Shown in pieces: positions 1 to 7,526 of a stretch of 36,720 nt of DNA. Source of the stretch: Gammaproteobacteria bacterium (lineage in GTDB: Bacteria > Pseudomonadota > Gammaproteobacteria > GCA-001735895); NCBI GenBank assembly GCA_029882955.1, contig JAOUJX010000001.1, positions 1 through 36,720 of the forward strand, read 5' to 3'. The translations under genes and the position numbers were made by a program. Position 1 is the stretch's first letter. Each line of letters opens with the position of its first letter. Under the pieces are notes generated by a model. That model did no database searches. It was not told where the DNA came from and saw only the letters and a program-made list of their open reading frames with translations.

Positions 1-499
1 GACTGCCGGGTTACATTTTGATCAACAACAGATTGAAACATTAAAAGATAAGGGCGTACAGACGGCCAATATCACTTTGCATGTCGGAGCCGGGACCTTT
101 CAGCCGGTTCGGGTTGATAATATTGATGATCATGTAATGCATGCCGAAAAGGTCGAAGTCCCGGCCGATGTTTGCGACTTGATTGAGCAGACAAAATCAG
201 CAGGCAAACGTGTTATTGCAGTCGGGACGACGGTGGTACGCAGCCTGGAAACGGCTGCTCAAAATGATGGAATCGAAGCCTTCTATGGCGATTCACAAAT
301 TTTTATTAAACCCGGCTATGAATTCCGGGTGATCGACGCCATGATTACTAATTTTCATTTACCTAAATCGACGTTATTAATGCTGGTCTCTGCCTTCGCC
401 GGAAGCGATTTGATGCGACGATCCTACCAGCACGCAATTGAGCAGAAATATCGTTTTTTTAGCTACGGCGATGCGATGTTTATATCATCCCGGAATTAA
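1..499 (+). CDS. queA: QueA, tRNA preQ1(34) S-adenosylmethionine ribosyltransferase-isomerase (3' part)
   Basis: Partial gene; the 5' part lies outside the window and the reading frame is open from base 2. The visible 165 or so residues include AGLHF and then TLHVGAGTFQPV, typical of the C-terminal half of QueA, followed by ITNFHLPKSTLLMLVSAF, a conserved C-terminal block. QueA transfers the ribosyl moiety of S-adenosylmethionine to preQ1 at tRNA position 34, giving epoxyqueuosine. The gene ends 9 bases before tgt, which performs the preceding step of the same pathway, so the two are almost certainly co-transcribed. An internal ATG at base 77 is not the true start because homology continues upstream of it. 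Nothing looks broken in the visible part. Confidence 0.95.
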   Translation, partial: TAGLHFDQQQIETLKDKGVQTANITLHVGAGTFQPVRVDNIDDHVMHAEKVEVPADVCDLIEQTKSAGKRVIAVGTTVVRSLETAAQNDGIEAFYGDSQIFIKPGYEFRVIDAMITNFHLPKSTLLMLVSAFAGSDLMRRSYQHAIEQKYRFFSYGDAMFISSRN

Positions 500-508
500 G
501 AGGAAAGT

Positions 509-1618
509 ATGAAATTTACACTGGATAAAACGCTCGGAACTGCTCGTCGTGGTCGTTTGAGCTTCGAACGCGGAGTGGTCGAAACCCCCGCCTTTATGCC
601 GGTTGGAACCTACGGCACGGTCAAAGCCATGACGCCGGAAGAGTTAACCGACCTCGGTGCCCAGATCATACTGGGTAATACCTTTCATTTAATGCTGCGT
701 CCCGGCACGGACATTATTAAAAAGCATGGTGATTTGCACGATATGATGAACTGGCACGGGCCGATTCTAACCGACTCAGGTGGTTTCCAGGTTTTTAGCC
801 TGGCGAAGATGCGTAAGATAACGGAGGAGGGTGTACAGTTTAATTCGCCGGTCGACGGCTCTCGTGTATTTCTCAGTCCAGAAGTATCGATGCAGGTACA
901 GCGGGATCTCGGCTCCGATATCGTCATGGTATTCGACGAGTGTACGCCTTATCCGGCTGACGAAGATGTTGTCAGGGCATCGATGGAATTGTCTTTGCGC
1001 TGGGCTGAGCGCAGTAAAAAAGCATTTGATCAAGATAATAATCCTAATGCTCTTTTTGGTATTGTGCAGGGTGGTACTTACGCCAATCTACGCCAGGAAT
1101 CAGCTAGAGGTCTTGTCGATATTGGCTTTGATGGATACGCTATTGGGGGTCTATCAGTCGGGGAACCCGCCGATGAACGCAATGCAACTCTGGATGAGTG
1201 CTTACCCTTATTACCCGAAGATAAACCTCGTTATTTAATGGGTGTCGGCAAGCCGGAGGATCTCATCGAAGGTGTGCGCCGCGGTGTCGATATGTTCGAC
1301 TGTGTGATTCCCACTCGTAACGCGCGAACCGGGTTTCTTTACACCCACCAGGGCATAGTCCGGATTCGTAATAGCAAATATGCCGACGATACGCGACCAA
1401 TAGACCAGCATTGTGGCTGCTACACCTGTAAAAATTACTCAAGAGCCTATCTACGTCATCTGGACAAGTGCGGTGAAATTCTTGGTGCTCGGTTGAACAC
1501 GATTCACAACCTGTATTATTTTCAGGACCTGATGCATCGTATACGGGCCGCGATAGAACTCGATCGTTATGAAGAATATTGCGATGAGTTTTATCGAGAC
1601 TATCTATCAGGAGTCTGA
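509..1618 (+). CDS. tgt: Queuine/preQ1 tRNA-ribosyltransferase (TGT)
   Basis: Exchanges guanine 34 for preQ1 in tRNAs with GUN anticodons, the entry step of queuosine tRNA modification; cytosolic. The 369-residue length is normal for bacterial TGT. Visible landmarks are the base-binding DSGGFQVF with Asp89, the catalytic nucleophile Asp264 in FDCVIPTRNARTG, and the zinc site Cys302, Cys304, Cys307 and His333 near the C-terminus. The start is supported by AGAGGAAA just upstream. It follows queA by 9 bases, the usual gammaproteobacterial order queA-tgt-yajC-secDF, but here a gene on the other strand separates tgt from yajC. Open reading frames inside it in other frames are shadows. Confidence 0.97.
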   Translation: MKFTLDKTLGTARRGRLSFERGVVETPAFMPVGTYGTVKAMTPEELTDLGAQIILGNTFHLMLRPGTDIIKKHGDLHDMMNWHGPILTDSGGFQVFSLAKMRKITEEGVQFNSPVDGSRVFLSPEVSMQVQRDLGSDIVMVFDECTPYPADEDVVRASMELSLRWAERSKKAFDQDNNPNALFGIVQGGTYANLRQESARGLVDIGFDGYAIGGLSVGEPADERNATLDECLPLLPEDKPRYLMGVGKPEDLIEGVRRGVDMFDCVIPTRNARTGFLYTHQGIVRIRNSKYADDTRPIDQHCGCYTCKNYSRAYLRHLDKCGEILGARLNTIHNLYYFQDLMHRIRAAIELDRYEEYCDEFYRDYLSGV

Positions 1619-1632
1619 AGATATCTCAGTGA

Positions 1633-2085
1633 TTATTTATTTATCAGGTTTTCCTGGAAAATTGCCTTGTGTACATCGCCAAGGCTGATAATTCCGAGTA
1701 ATTTATCACCATTCGTAACAGGTATCCGACGGATTTTTTTCAGCCACATAATCGATGCTGCCTTGAGTGCCGGTATATCTTCGCTGACTGTTGAGACAGA
1801 TGTCGTCATCAGGTCACCGACTCTTTTGTTCAGGGTGTCCTGATAATTACGCTCCAGTTTTTCAAAATTCTGTGCATTACTCCCTTCGTTCATGACTTCG
1901 CTGATATCCGGGAACATATGCTGAAGAATGTCTTTCTCCGATAGTATCCCTACCAGGCAGTCGTTCTCGTCTACTACGGGTACGCCGGATATCTTATTTA
2001 TGCACATAATCGAGGCGATTTCTTTAACGGCGGTATCTGGTCGGGCCGTTTTAACATTTGTAGTCATAATGTCTTTGACTATCAT
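1633..2085 (-). CDS. Tandem CBS-domain protein
   Basis: A 150-residue protein made of two CBS domains. The first begins at IVKDIMTTNVKTARPDTAVKEIASIM and continues through GVPVVDENDCLVGILSEKDIL; the second contains VGDLMTTSVSTVSEDIPALKAASIM and RIPVTNGDKLLGIISLGDV. Such stand-alone pairs bind adenine nucleotides and act as energy or redox sensors, but the ligand and target here cannot be read. I start it at the ATG at 2085, preceded by GGGGG with 7 bases spacing, rather than at an upstream in-frame ATG at 2124. It is convergent with tgt (14 bases between the stops, no obvious terminator) and divergent from yajC, so it interrupts the usual tgt-yajC linkage. Confidence 0.85.
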   Translation of the reverse strand: MIVKDIMTTNVKTARPDTAVKEIASIMCINKISGVPVVDENDCLVGILSEKDILQHMFPDISEVMNEGSNAQNFEKLERNYQDTLNKRVGDLMTTSVSTVSEDIPALKAASIMWLKKIRRIPVTNGDKLLGIISLGDVHKAIFQENLINK

Positions 2086-2395
2086 AGCTTTTCCCCCTTG
2101 TTTATATTTTTGATGAACTCCCACTGAAGGTTATAACCAAATAGTATTGCGCTAGTCCAACAAGGATTTTTAATAGATGCCTGAAATTAATTAATGTCTC
2201 TCTTCAGAGTTGGGGTAGTTTTTGGCCTGTGAGATCCGTATTTTTATCAGGCTAGATAGTCTTTACAAGATGTTGAACGATTTAATCCTCACCCACCTTG
2301 TGAGAATTGCGCCCTAGTGCCATAATACGCGCCGCTCAGGGGTGGCTAAAAGGCCTTAAAATCCTTATAAACGACTTAACCAAAGGTAAATATTA
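2086..2395. other. Intergenic region upstream of yajC-secDF and the CBS gene
   Basis: About 310 bases without a credible gene. It holds the sigma-70 promoter of yajC at 2298-2326 and, at its left edge, the ribosome binding site of the CBS gene. The A/T-rich middle (about 2125-2280) shows no clear hairpin, repeat or small ORF. Confidence 0.6.
2298..2326 (+). promoter_or_regulatory. Sigma-70 promoter of yajC-secD-secF
   Basis: TTGTGA at 2298-2303, a 17-base spacer and CATAAT at 2321-2326. Both hexamers are close to the sigma-70 consensus and the spacing is optimal. Transcription would start near 2333, giving a leader of about 60 bases before the yajC ATG. Confidence 0.65.
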
Positions 2396-2725
2396 ATGAG
2401 TTTTTTTATTAACGATGCGATGGCGCAGGGTGCGGGCGGTCAACAGGCAGGGACATTAGAATTAATCCTGCCACTGCTGTTGATGTTCGGTATATTTTAC
2501 TTTCTCCTGATTCGTCCTCAACAAAAGAAGGCCAAGGAACATAAGGGCATGGTCGAAGCGTTGAAAAAAGGTGACGAAATTATCACCAACGGTGGCATCC
2601 TCGCCAAGATTACCGATGTCGACGAGTCTTTTCTGACCTGTAAAATCGCCGAGAATGTTGAAATCAAAGTGCAAAGTCACGCGGTTTCGGCAATTTTACC
2701 CAAAGGCACTATCAAGAAGCTTTAA
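2396..2725 (+). CDS. yajC: YajC, preprotein translocase accessory subunit
   Basis: Small inner-membrane protein that associates with SecD and SecF and with the SecYEG holotranslocon. The 109-residue length is typical. One membrane segment at about residues 20-39 (LELILPLLLMFGIFYFLL) is followed directly by the family hallmark IRPQQKKAKEH and by the conserved cytoplasmic block ALKKGDEIITNGGI. It is the first gene after the sigma-70 promoter and lies 5 bases before secD, so the three are one operon. AAAGG upstream of the ATG acts as the ribosome binding site. Confidence 0.96.
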   Translation: MSFFINDAMAQGAGGQQAGTLELILPLLLMFGIFYFLLIRPQQKKAKEHKGMVEALKKGDEIITNGGILAKITDVDESFLTCKIAENVEIKVQSHAVSAILPKGTIKKL

Positions 2726-2730
2726 TCCCT

Positions 2731-4599
2731 ATGGTTAATCATTACGCTCCATGGAAGTACGCACTTCTAATTCTGGTGATATTGCTCGGCCTGGTTTATG
2801 CCGCACCTAACTTATATGGTGAAGATCCGGCAGTGCAGATATCGCACCGGGTCAATCTTATTGATGAGGCCGAACTCGAGCAAATAAAAAGCCTGCTCGA
2901 AAACGAAAATATCGAGTACCGCTCGGCCGCGCTAGAGACTGGCAATATCCTGATTCGGTTCGAAAATACCGAGCAACAGCTAAAGGCGGCCTCACAAATA
3001 GGCGATATTTTACGCGAATCTGACCGACGCTATGGAGTTGCCCTGAACCTGGCTCCGGCGACCCCGGACTGGCTGGCTGGTTTAAACGCATTACCAATGT
3101 ATCTCGGACTCGATCTTCGCGGTGGTGTGCATTTCCTGATGGAAGTGGATATGGAGTCGGCCATAGATAAAGCCCTGCAACGCTCGGAAAGCGAACTTCG
3201 CAGCTTTATGCGTGGCGAAAAGATACGTTACAAGACTGTGCAAAGCAGTGGTCGTACTATTAAAGTGCGTTTTGCACAGGCTGAAGATCGCGATGCAGCC
3301 CGAGTGATGCTGGAAAATGAGTACCGCGATTTTATCTTCGTCGATAGTAGCGACGACCGCAGCTGGTTCATAGAGATAAGTTTCAGCGAGACTGCGCTGG
3401 AAGAAGAAAAGCGTTCGGCGATCCAGCAAAATATCTCTACTCTAAAAAATCGCGTTGATGAGCTTGGTGTGGCTGAACCAGTAATTCAACGTCAGGGTGA
3501 CAGCCGCGTAGTGGTGCAATTGCCCGGTGTGCAGGATACGATTAAAGCGAAAAGAATTCTTGGCAAGACGGCTACACTCGAGTTTCGGTTAGTCTATGGC
3601 AGCTTCACCGATTGGAGTGCTGCTCAGTCTTCCGGCAAGGCTCCTGTGGGTGCCAGGTTATACAAACAAAGTGACGGTAGCCCAGTTCTGTTAAAGCGAA
3701 GTGTTATCGCTAGTGGTGACGAGGTTGTTGGTGCAGTTTCGGGGTTCGATCAGCAAGATGGCAGACCAAACGTTAGGATTACGATGAATGCCAAGGGCGC
3801 TGATCGCATGAGTGACATCACTCGGGATAATATTGGTAAGCCCATGGCGGTTTTGTTTATCGAGGACAATTATGAATTTCGCGAAGTAGATGGTGAAAAA
3901 AAGGCGATCAGAAAAACAGATTATCGTGTAATCAGCGTTGCAACTATTCAGGATCAGCTGAGTAAACAGTTTAATATCACTGGTCTGGATAGTACGCGAG
4001 AGGCAGCCGATCTGGCCTTATTATTACGTGCTGGTGCACTGCGCGCACCCATGGTAATTGTCGAAGAAAGAACTGTGGGCCCGAGCATGGGTAAAGACAA
4101 TATCAAAAAGGGTTTCAAGTCTGTAGTTATCGGATTTATTGCCGTGTTAATTTTTATGGCAATTTATTACCGGGTATTCGGAATGGTGGCCAATATCGCA
4201 CTGACCCTGAACCTGGTATTACTGATATCGGTGCTTTCGATTTTACAGGCCACCTTAACTCTGCCGGGAATTGCCGGTATTGTGCTCACGGTGGGTATGG
4301 CGGTCGATGCCAACGTATTGATTTTTGAGCGTATCCGTGAGGAACTTCGACTCGGTAATTCGCCCCAGGCGTCTATTTATGCCGGTTATGAAAAGGCGTT
4401 TGGCACAATCCTCGATGCTAATATTACGACATTTATTGCTGCTATTGTATTGTATGGTTTTGGCACTGGTCCGATTAAGGGCTTCGCGGTAACCCTGTCT
4501 ATCGGTATCGTCACCTCTATGGTCACTGCTATTTTTGGTACGCGAGCTATTATCAATTTGATCTATGGCCGTAAGACGGTCAAACAACTGGCGATTTAA
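2731..4599 (+). CDS. secD: SecD, protein translocase subunit
   Basis: Inner-membrane component that uses the proton motive force to complete Sec-dependent export on the periplasmic side. The 622-residue length is normal. An N-terminal membrane segment (about residues 9-24) precedes a large periplasmic domain containing the signature YLGLDLRGGVHFLMEVD near residue 125. The C-terminal third, from about residue 455, holds the multi-span RND-like membrane domain with GIVLTVGMAVDANVLIFERIREE. It starts 5 bases after the yajC stop with only a weak ribosome binding site, which suggests translational coupling. secF follows after 5 bases. Confidence 0.97.
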   Translation: MVNHYAPWKYALLILVILLGLVYAAPNLYGEDPAVQISHRVNLIDEAELEQIKSLLENENIEYRSAALETGNILIRFENTEQQLKAASQIGDILRESDRRYGVALNLAPATPDWLAGLNALPMYLGLDLRGGVHFLMEVDMESAIDKALQRSESELRSFMRGEKIRYKTVQSSGRTIKVRFAQAEDRDAARVMLENEYRDFIFVDSSDDRSWFIEISFSETALEEEKRSAIQQNISTLKNRVDELGVAEPVIQRQGDSRVVVQLPGVQDTIKAKRILGKTATLEFRLVYGSFTDWSAAQSSGKAPVGARLYKQSDGSPVLLKRSVIASGDEVVGAVSGFDQQDGRPNVRITMNAKGADRMSDITRDNIGKPMAVLFIEDNYEFREVDGEKKAIRKTDYRVISVATIQDQLSKQFNITGLDSTREAADLALLLRAGALRAPMVIVEERTVGPSMGKDNIKKGFKSVVIGFIAVLIFMAIYYRVFGMVANIALTLNLVLLISVLSILQATLTLPGIAGIVLTVGMAVDANVLIFERIREELRLGNSPQASIYAGYEKAFGTILDANITTFIAAIVLYGFGTGPIKGFAVTLSIGIVTSMVTAIFGTRAIINLIYGRKTVKQLAI

Positions 4600-4604
4600 T
4601 CATT

Positions 4605-5537
4605 ATGTTTACTCTGATTGATAAAAATTTCGACTTCATGGGACTACGTAAAGCGGCGATGATGGTATCGCTCGTTTTAATCGTTATATCTATAGGAAGC
4701 CTGGCTACACAAAAGCTTAATTTTGGTATAGATTTTACCGGTGGCAGTGTCATCGAAATTGGCTATGACGAAGCGGTAGATTTGCAGCCGATTCGCAAGG
4801 TGCTCGAATCCCAGGGCTTTGATGACGCCGTGGTTCAGCATTTTGGTAGTGCCAAAGAAGTTTTAATCCGGCTCGTTCCTCGTGAAGGACAGGATAAGGC
4901 CGAATTGAGTACCCAGATTATTTTGGCCCTGGAAAGCGCTAGTAGTCATAGCTTCGACGTTCGTCGTGTTGATTTTGTCGGCCCTCAGGTTGGTGAGGAA
5001 TTGACCGAGGACGGCGGATTGGCTGTGCTTTACGCGTTGATCGCAATCTTTATTTATATATTCTTTCGTTTTGAATATCGATTTTCAATCGGGGCGGTAG
5101 CCGCATTGATCCACGACGTGACGATCACGCTGGGAGTTTTTTCGATCCTGCAACTCGACTTCGATCTTAGCGTGCTGGCGGCGTTGCTCGCAGTCATCGG
5201 TTATTCGCTAAACGATACCATCGTGGTATTCGACCGGATTCGCGAAAATTTCCGCAAGATTCGCAAAAAAACGTCGCTGGAAATTACCAATGCTTCGATT
5301 AACCAGACAATCTCCCGTACCTTAATGACCTCGTTAACCACCCTGCTGGTGCTGACTTCATTGTTCTTCCTGGGTGGCGAAGTTATCCATGCTTTCTCGT
5401 TGGCATTGATAATCGGTGTTCTAGTTGGTACCTATTCGTCGATTTATGTAGCCACCACGGCGGCGTTAGCACTGGGTATTGACCGGACTGATTTACTGGT
5501 TCCAGAACCCGATAGCGAAGAGCTTTCGAGACCCTAG
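4605..5537 (+). CDS. secF: SecF, protein translocase subunit
   Basis: Partner of SecD in the membrane. At 310 residues it is of usual size. It has a first membrane segment at about residues 17-36, the periplasmic signature LNFGIDFTGGSVIEIGY, and a C-terminal five-helix bundle with VIGYSLNDTIVVFDRIREN, the SecF counterpart of the SecD RND motif. It follows secD by 5 bases and ends the export operon, apart from a possible read-through into the small gene at 5578. Confidence 0.97.
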   Translation: MFTLIDKNFDFMGLRKAAMMVSLVLIVISIGSLATQKLNFGIDFTGGSVIEIGYDEAVDLQPIRKVLESQGFDDAVVQHFGSAKEVLIRLVPREGQDKAELSTQIILALESASSHSFDVRRVDFVGPQVGEELTEDGGLAVLYALIAIFIYIFFRFEYRFSIGAVAALIHDVTITLGVFSILQLDFDLSVLAALLAVIGYSLNDTIVVFDRIRENFRKIRKKTSLEITNASINQTISRTLMTSLTTLLVLTSLFFLGGEVIHAFSLALIIGVLVGTYSSIYVATTAALALGIDRTDLLVPEPDSEELSRP

Positions 5538-5577
5538 CAAAAGACCCTGGCAGTGACTATTTTTGAGGAGGTAGGAC

Positions 5578-5826
5578 ATGCATCTGGACTCTGAATTAAT
5601 CGAAGAACTTAATCTTTTATCACGTTATCGGTTGAGCTCTTCGCCGGGAGGTATCGAAATAGGCCAGGCTGTCGAGCCCGCAGTGGCGGCGGCTGCGCAA
5701 CGATTGTTCGACAAGGGTATTATCGAACGGGCCGATGGTGGTATGTTGACCGATAACGGTCGCGAGGCTGTCGAACATTTGACGCGGCTTTTTAATCAGC
5801 TCTCTCCACCGTTAGAACCAATTTAG
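5578..5826 (+). CDS. Small TIGR02647-family protein, function unknown
   Basis: An 82-residue acidic protein. The sequence MHLDSELIEELNLLSRYRL, then KGIIERADGGMLTDNGREAVEHL, resembles the TIGR02647 family, a short protein of Gammaproteobacteria without an assigned role; the family name is recalled from memory. The second half looks like a winged-helix-like unit (LFDKGIIERADGGMLTDNG), so nucleic acid binding is possible but unproven. A strong ribosome binding site GAGGAGG precedes the ATG. It lies 40 bases after secF on the same strand and is followed by a possible terminator at 5892, so it may be the last gene of the sec transcript. Confidence 0.8.
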   Translation: MHLDSELIEELNLLSRYRLSSSPGGIEIGQAVEPAVAAAAQRLFDKGIIERADGGMLTDNGREAVEHLTRLFNQLSPPLEPI

Positions 5827-5891
5827 TTAATTCGATCCGGGAAGTAATTTTCCGCTACTGGAAACAGTTTGCCGCTATTTCCGCCTCAGAT

Positions 5892-5911
5892 AACTCCGGT
5901 GTCGGAGTTTT
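5892..5911 (+). terminator. Possible intrinsic terminator after the sec operon
   Basis: AACTCCG and CGGAGTT pair across a GTGT loop and are followed by TTTT. The U-run is short, so termination would be partial. The right arm overlaps a second inverted repeat (5898-5929), so the two hairpins cannot form at the same time. Confidence 0.4.
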
Positions 5912-5929
5912 AAGCCTGACCCCGACACC
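5898..5929. repeat. 8-bp inverted repeat upstream of the flgG sigma-54 promoter
   Basis: GGTGTCGG at 5898-5905 and CCGACACC at 5922-5929 are perfect inverted copies separated by 16 bases. It lies roughly 60-90 bases upstream of the predicted flgG transcription start, where sigma-54 activators usually bind. It could be such an activator site, or the competing arm of the overlapping hairpin. It does not match a consensus I know for FleQ. Confidence 0.45.
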
Positions 5930-5961
5930 ACTCTAGCCTGATTTAAAGCCACTATTTATTT

Positions 5962-5979
5962 CTGGCACGCTCCCTGCAT
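5962..5979 (+). promoter_or_regulatory. Sigma-54 promoter of flgGHIJKL
   Basis: CTGGCACGCTCCCTGCAT has GG at 5964-5965 and GC at 5976-5977 with exactly 10 bases between. It matches the -24/-12 consensus TGGCAC-N5-TTGCA with one mismatch (C for the first T of the -12 box). Transcription would start near 5989, 27 bases before the flgG ATG. RpoN-dependent rod, ring and hook genes are usual in polar flagellar systems driven by FleQ/FlrC-type activators. Confidence 0.85.
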
Positions 5980-6015
5980 AGTGAACTCTATCAAGATCAA
6001 TGATGGAGAGTCATA

Positions 6016-6801
6016 ATGAATCAGGCCCTATGGGTAGCCAAGACCGGACTGGACGCGCAGCAAACGCGCCTGTCGGTTATTTCGAATAATCTGGCCAACG
6101 TCAGTACCACTGGTTACAAGCAGTCCCGAGCCGTCTTCGAAGACCTGCTCTATCAAAACTTACGCCAGGTGGGCGGCCAGACCTCTCAGGACACCCGCTT
6201 ACCCTCAGGCCTTTCTCTGGGTACTGGTTCCAGGGTAGTCGCCACCGAAAAGCTCCATACCCAGGGTAATATCGAGACCACCGGCAATTCACTCGACGTG
6301 GCTATCGACGGTAAGGGGTTTTTCCCCATTATTCTGCCCGATGGCACCGAGGGTTATACCCGAGATGGCAGCTTCATGCTCTCCGATCAGGGCACGATGG
6401 TAACCGCCAGTGGTTACACCCTTCAGCCCGGTATTAATATTCCCGCAGATGCCCAGTCAATCACGATTGGTAGGGATGGTATTGTCAGCGCGTCTTTAAT
6501 CGGTCAGGCGGCGCCAGTGGTCGTCGGCAACCTGCAAACGGTCAATTTTATTAATCCAACCGGACTTCAGCCAATCGGTGAGAACTTGTTCGTTGAATCT
6601 GCTGCCAGTGGTGGCCCGCAGGCAGGTACACCCGGTCAAAACGGACTGGGTCGATTACGCCAGGGCGGCCTGGAAGCCTCGAACGTTAATATCGTCGAGG
6701 AAATGGTGGGCATGATTGAAACGCAACGTGCCTATGAAATGAACTCGAAGTTGATTTCTACCGCTGACGGCATGATGCAGTTCCTTAATAACAATACATA
6801 A
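6016..6801 (+). CDS. flgG: FlgG, flagellar distal rod protein
   Basis: Forms the distal rod of the flagellar basal body across the periplasm. The 261-residue length is normal. The N-terminus MNQALWVAKTGLDAQQTR followed by ISNNLANVSTTGYK is the rod/hook family signature, and the C-terminal EASNVNIVEEMVGMIETQRAYE is the matching D0 helix. It is exported by the flagellar type III system, so no Sec signal is expected. It is the first gene after the sigma-54 promoter. flgF, which usually precedes flgG, is absent; the upstream neighbours are the sec genes, so flgBCDEF must lie elsewhere if present. TGGAGAG provides the ribosome binding site. Confidence 0.97.
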   Translation: MNQALWVAKTGLDAQQTRLSVISNNLANVSTTGYKQSRAVFEDLLYQNLRQVGGQTSQDTRLPSGLSLGTGSRVVATEKLHTQGNIETTGNSLDVAIDGKGFFPIILPDGTEGYTRDGSFMLSDQGTMVTASGYTLQPGINIPADAQSITIGRDGIVSASLIGQAAPVVVGNLQTVNFINPTGLQPIGENLFVESAASGGPQAGTPGQNGLGRLRQGGLEASNVNIVEEMVGMIETQRAYEMNSKLISTADGMMQFLNNNT

Positions 6802-6830
6802 GTGAATTGAATTTCCCAGGGTATAACATC

Positions 6831-7517
6831 ATGTATTTAATACCAAAATTGCTCATTACCGGTCTCGTTCTAGGACTCTTGAATGCCTGTTCTGCGACTC
6901 GAATGGAGATTTTACCTGACCCGCAGTACGCGCCGGTCGATATGAGAACCCAGCAGTTTCAGGCTCCCACTAACGGTTCGATTTTTCAGGCTGGTCGTTC
7001 GGTTCGGTTGTTCGAAGATAACAAAGCCTTTCGTGTTGGTGATCTGTTAAGTATCACACTGTCGGAATCTACCAATGCATCAAAATCGGCGGCAACTAAT
7101 ACCGGCAAGGACGATGAACTCGGTCTGAGTGCTACGGCAATCCTGGGTGTATTGCCGACTTATAAAGGCAATTCATTGCTCGAAAATTCGCTGAGTGGTG
7201 AACGGAGCTTCTCCGGCAGTGGTGATAGCGCGCAGAGTAATAGTCTGAACGGAGAGATATCCGCCATGGTCACCGATATCCTGCCTAACGGTACGCTTGT
7301 GGTTCGAGGTGAAAAGATTATCGGACTCAATCAGGGGTCGGAGTTTATACGGTTATCAGGACTGGTACGTCCTCAGGATGTCAGCGCCGATAATATCGTT
7401 CTGTCCACCAAGCTGGCGAATTCACGCATTTACTACGGTGGTGGTGGTGTGATTGCCGAAGCTAATACCAGGGGCTGGTTAAGCCGCTTCTTCGATAGCC
7501 CTGTATTCCCCTTTTAG
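6831..7517 (+). CDS. flgH: FlgH, flagellar L-ring lipoprotein
   Basis: Builds the outer-membrane L-ring around the rod. I start it at the ATG at 6831, which gives a lipoprotein signal MYLIPKLLITGLVLGLLNAC with the lipidated cysteine at residue 20; an upstream in-frame TTG at 6807 would only add a non-signal extension. The conserved GSIFQ and SVRLFEDNKAFRVGDLLSITLSE, then the C-terminal SADNIVLSTKLANSRIYYGGGGVI, identify FlgH. The mature length fits the family. It follows flgG by 29 bases and precedes flgI by 9. Confidence 0.95.
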   Translation: MYLIPKLLITGLVLGLLNACSATRMEILPDPQYAPVDMRTQQFQAPTNGSIFQAGRSVRLFEDNKAFRVGDLLSITLSESTNASKSAATNTGKDDELGLSATAILGVLPTYKGNSLLENSLSGERSFSGSGDSAQSNSLNGEISAMVTDILPNGTLVVRGEKIIGLNQGSEFIRLSGLVRPQDVSADNIVLSTKLANSRIYYGGGGVIAEANTRGWLSRFFDSPVFPF

Positions 7518-7526
7518 GAGATAGTG

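Noticed and set aside
831..1238. 135-codon open frame inside tgt
   Set aside because: It overlaps a fully supported gene in another frame and shows no family resemblance or ribosome binding site.
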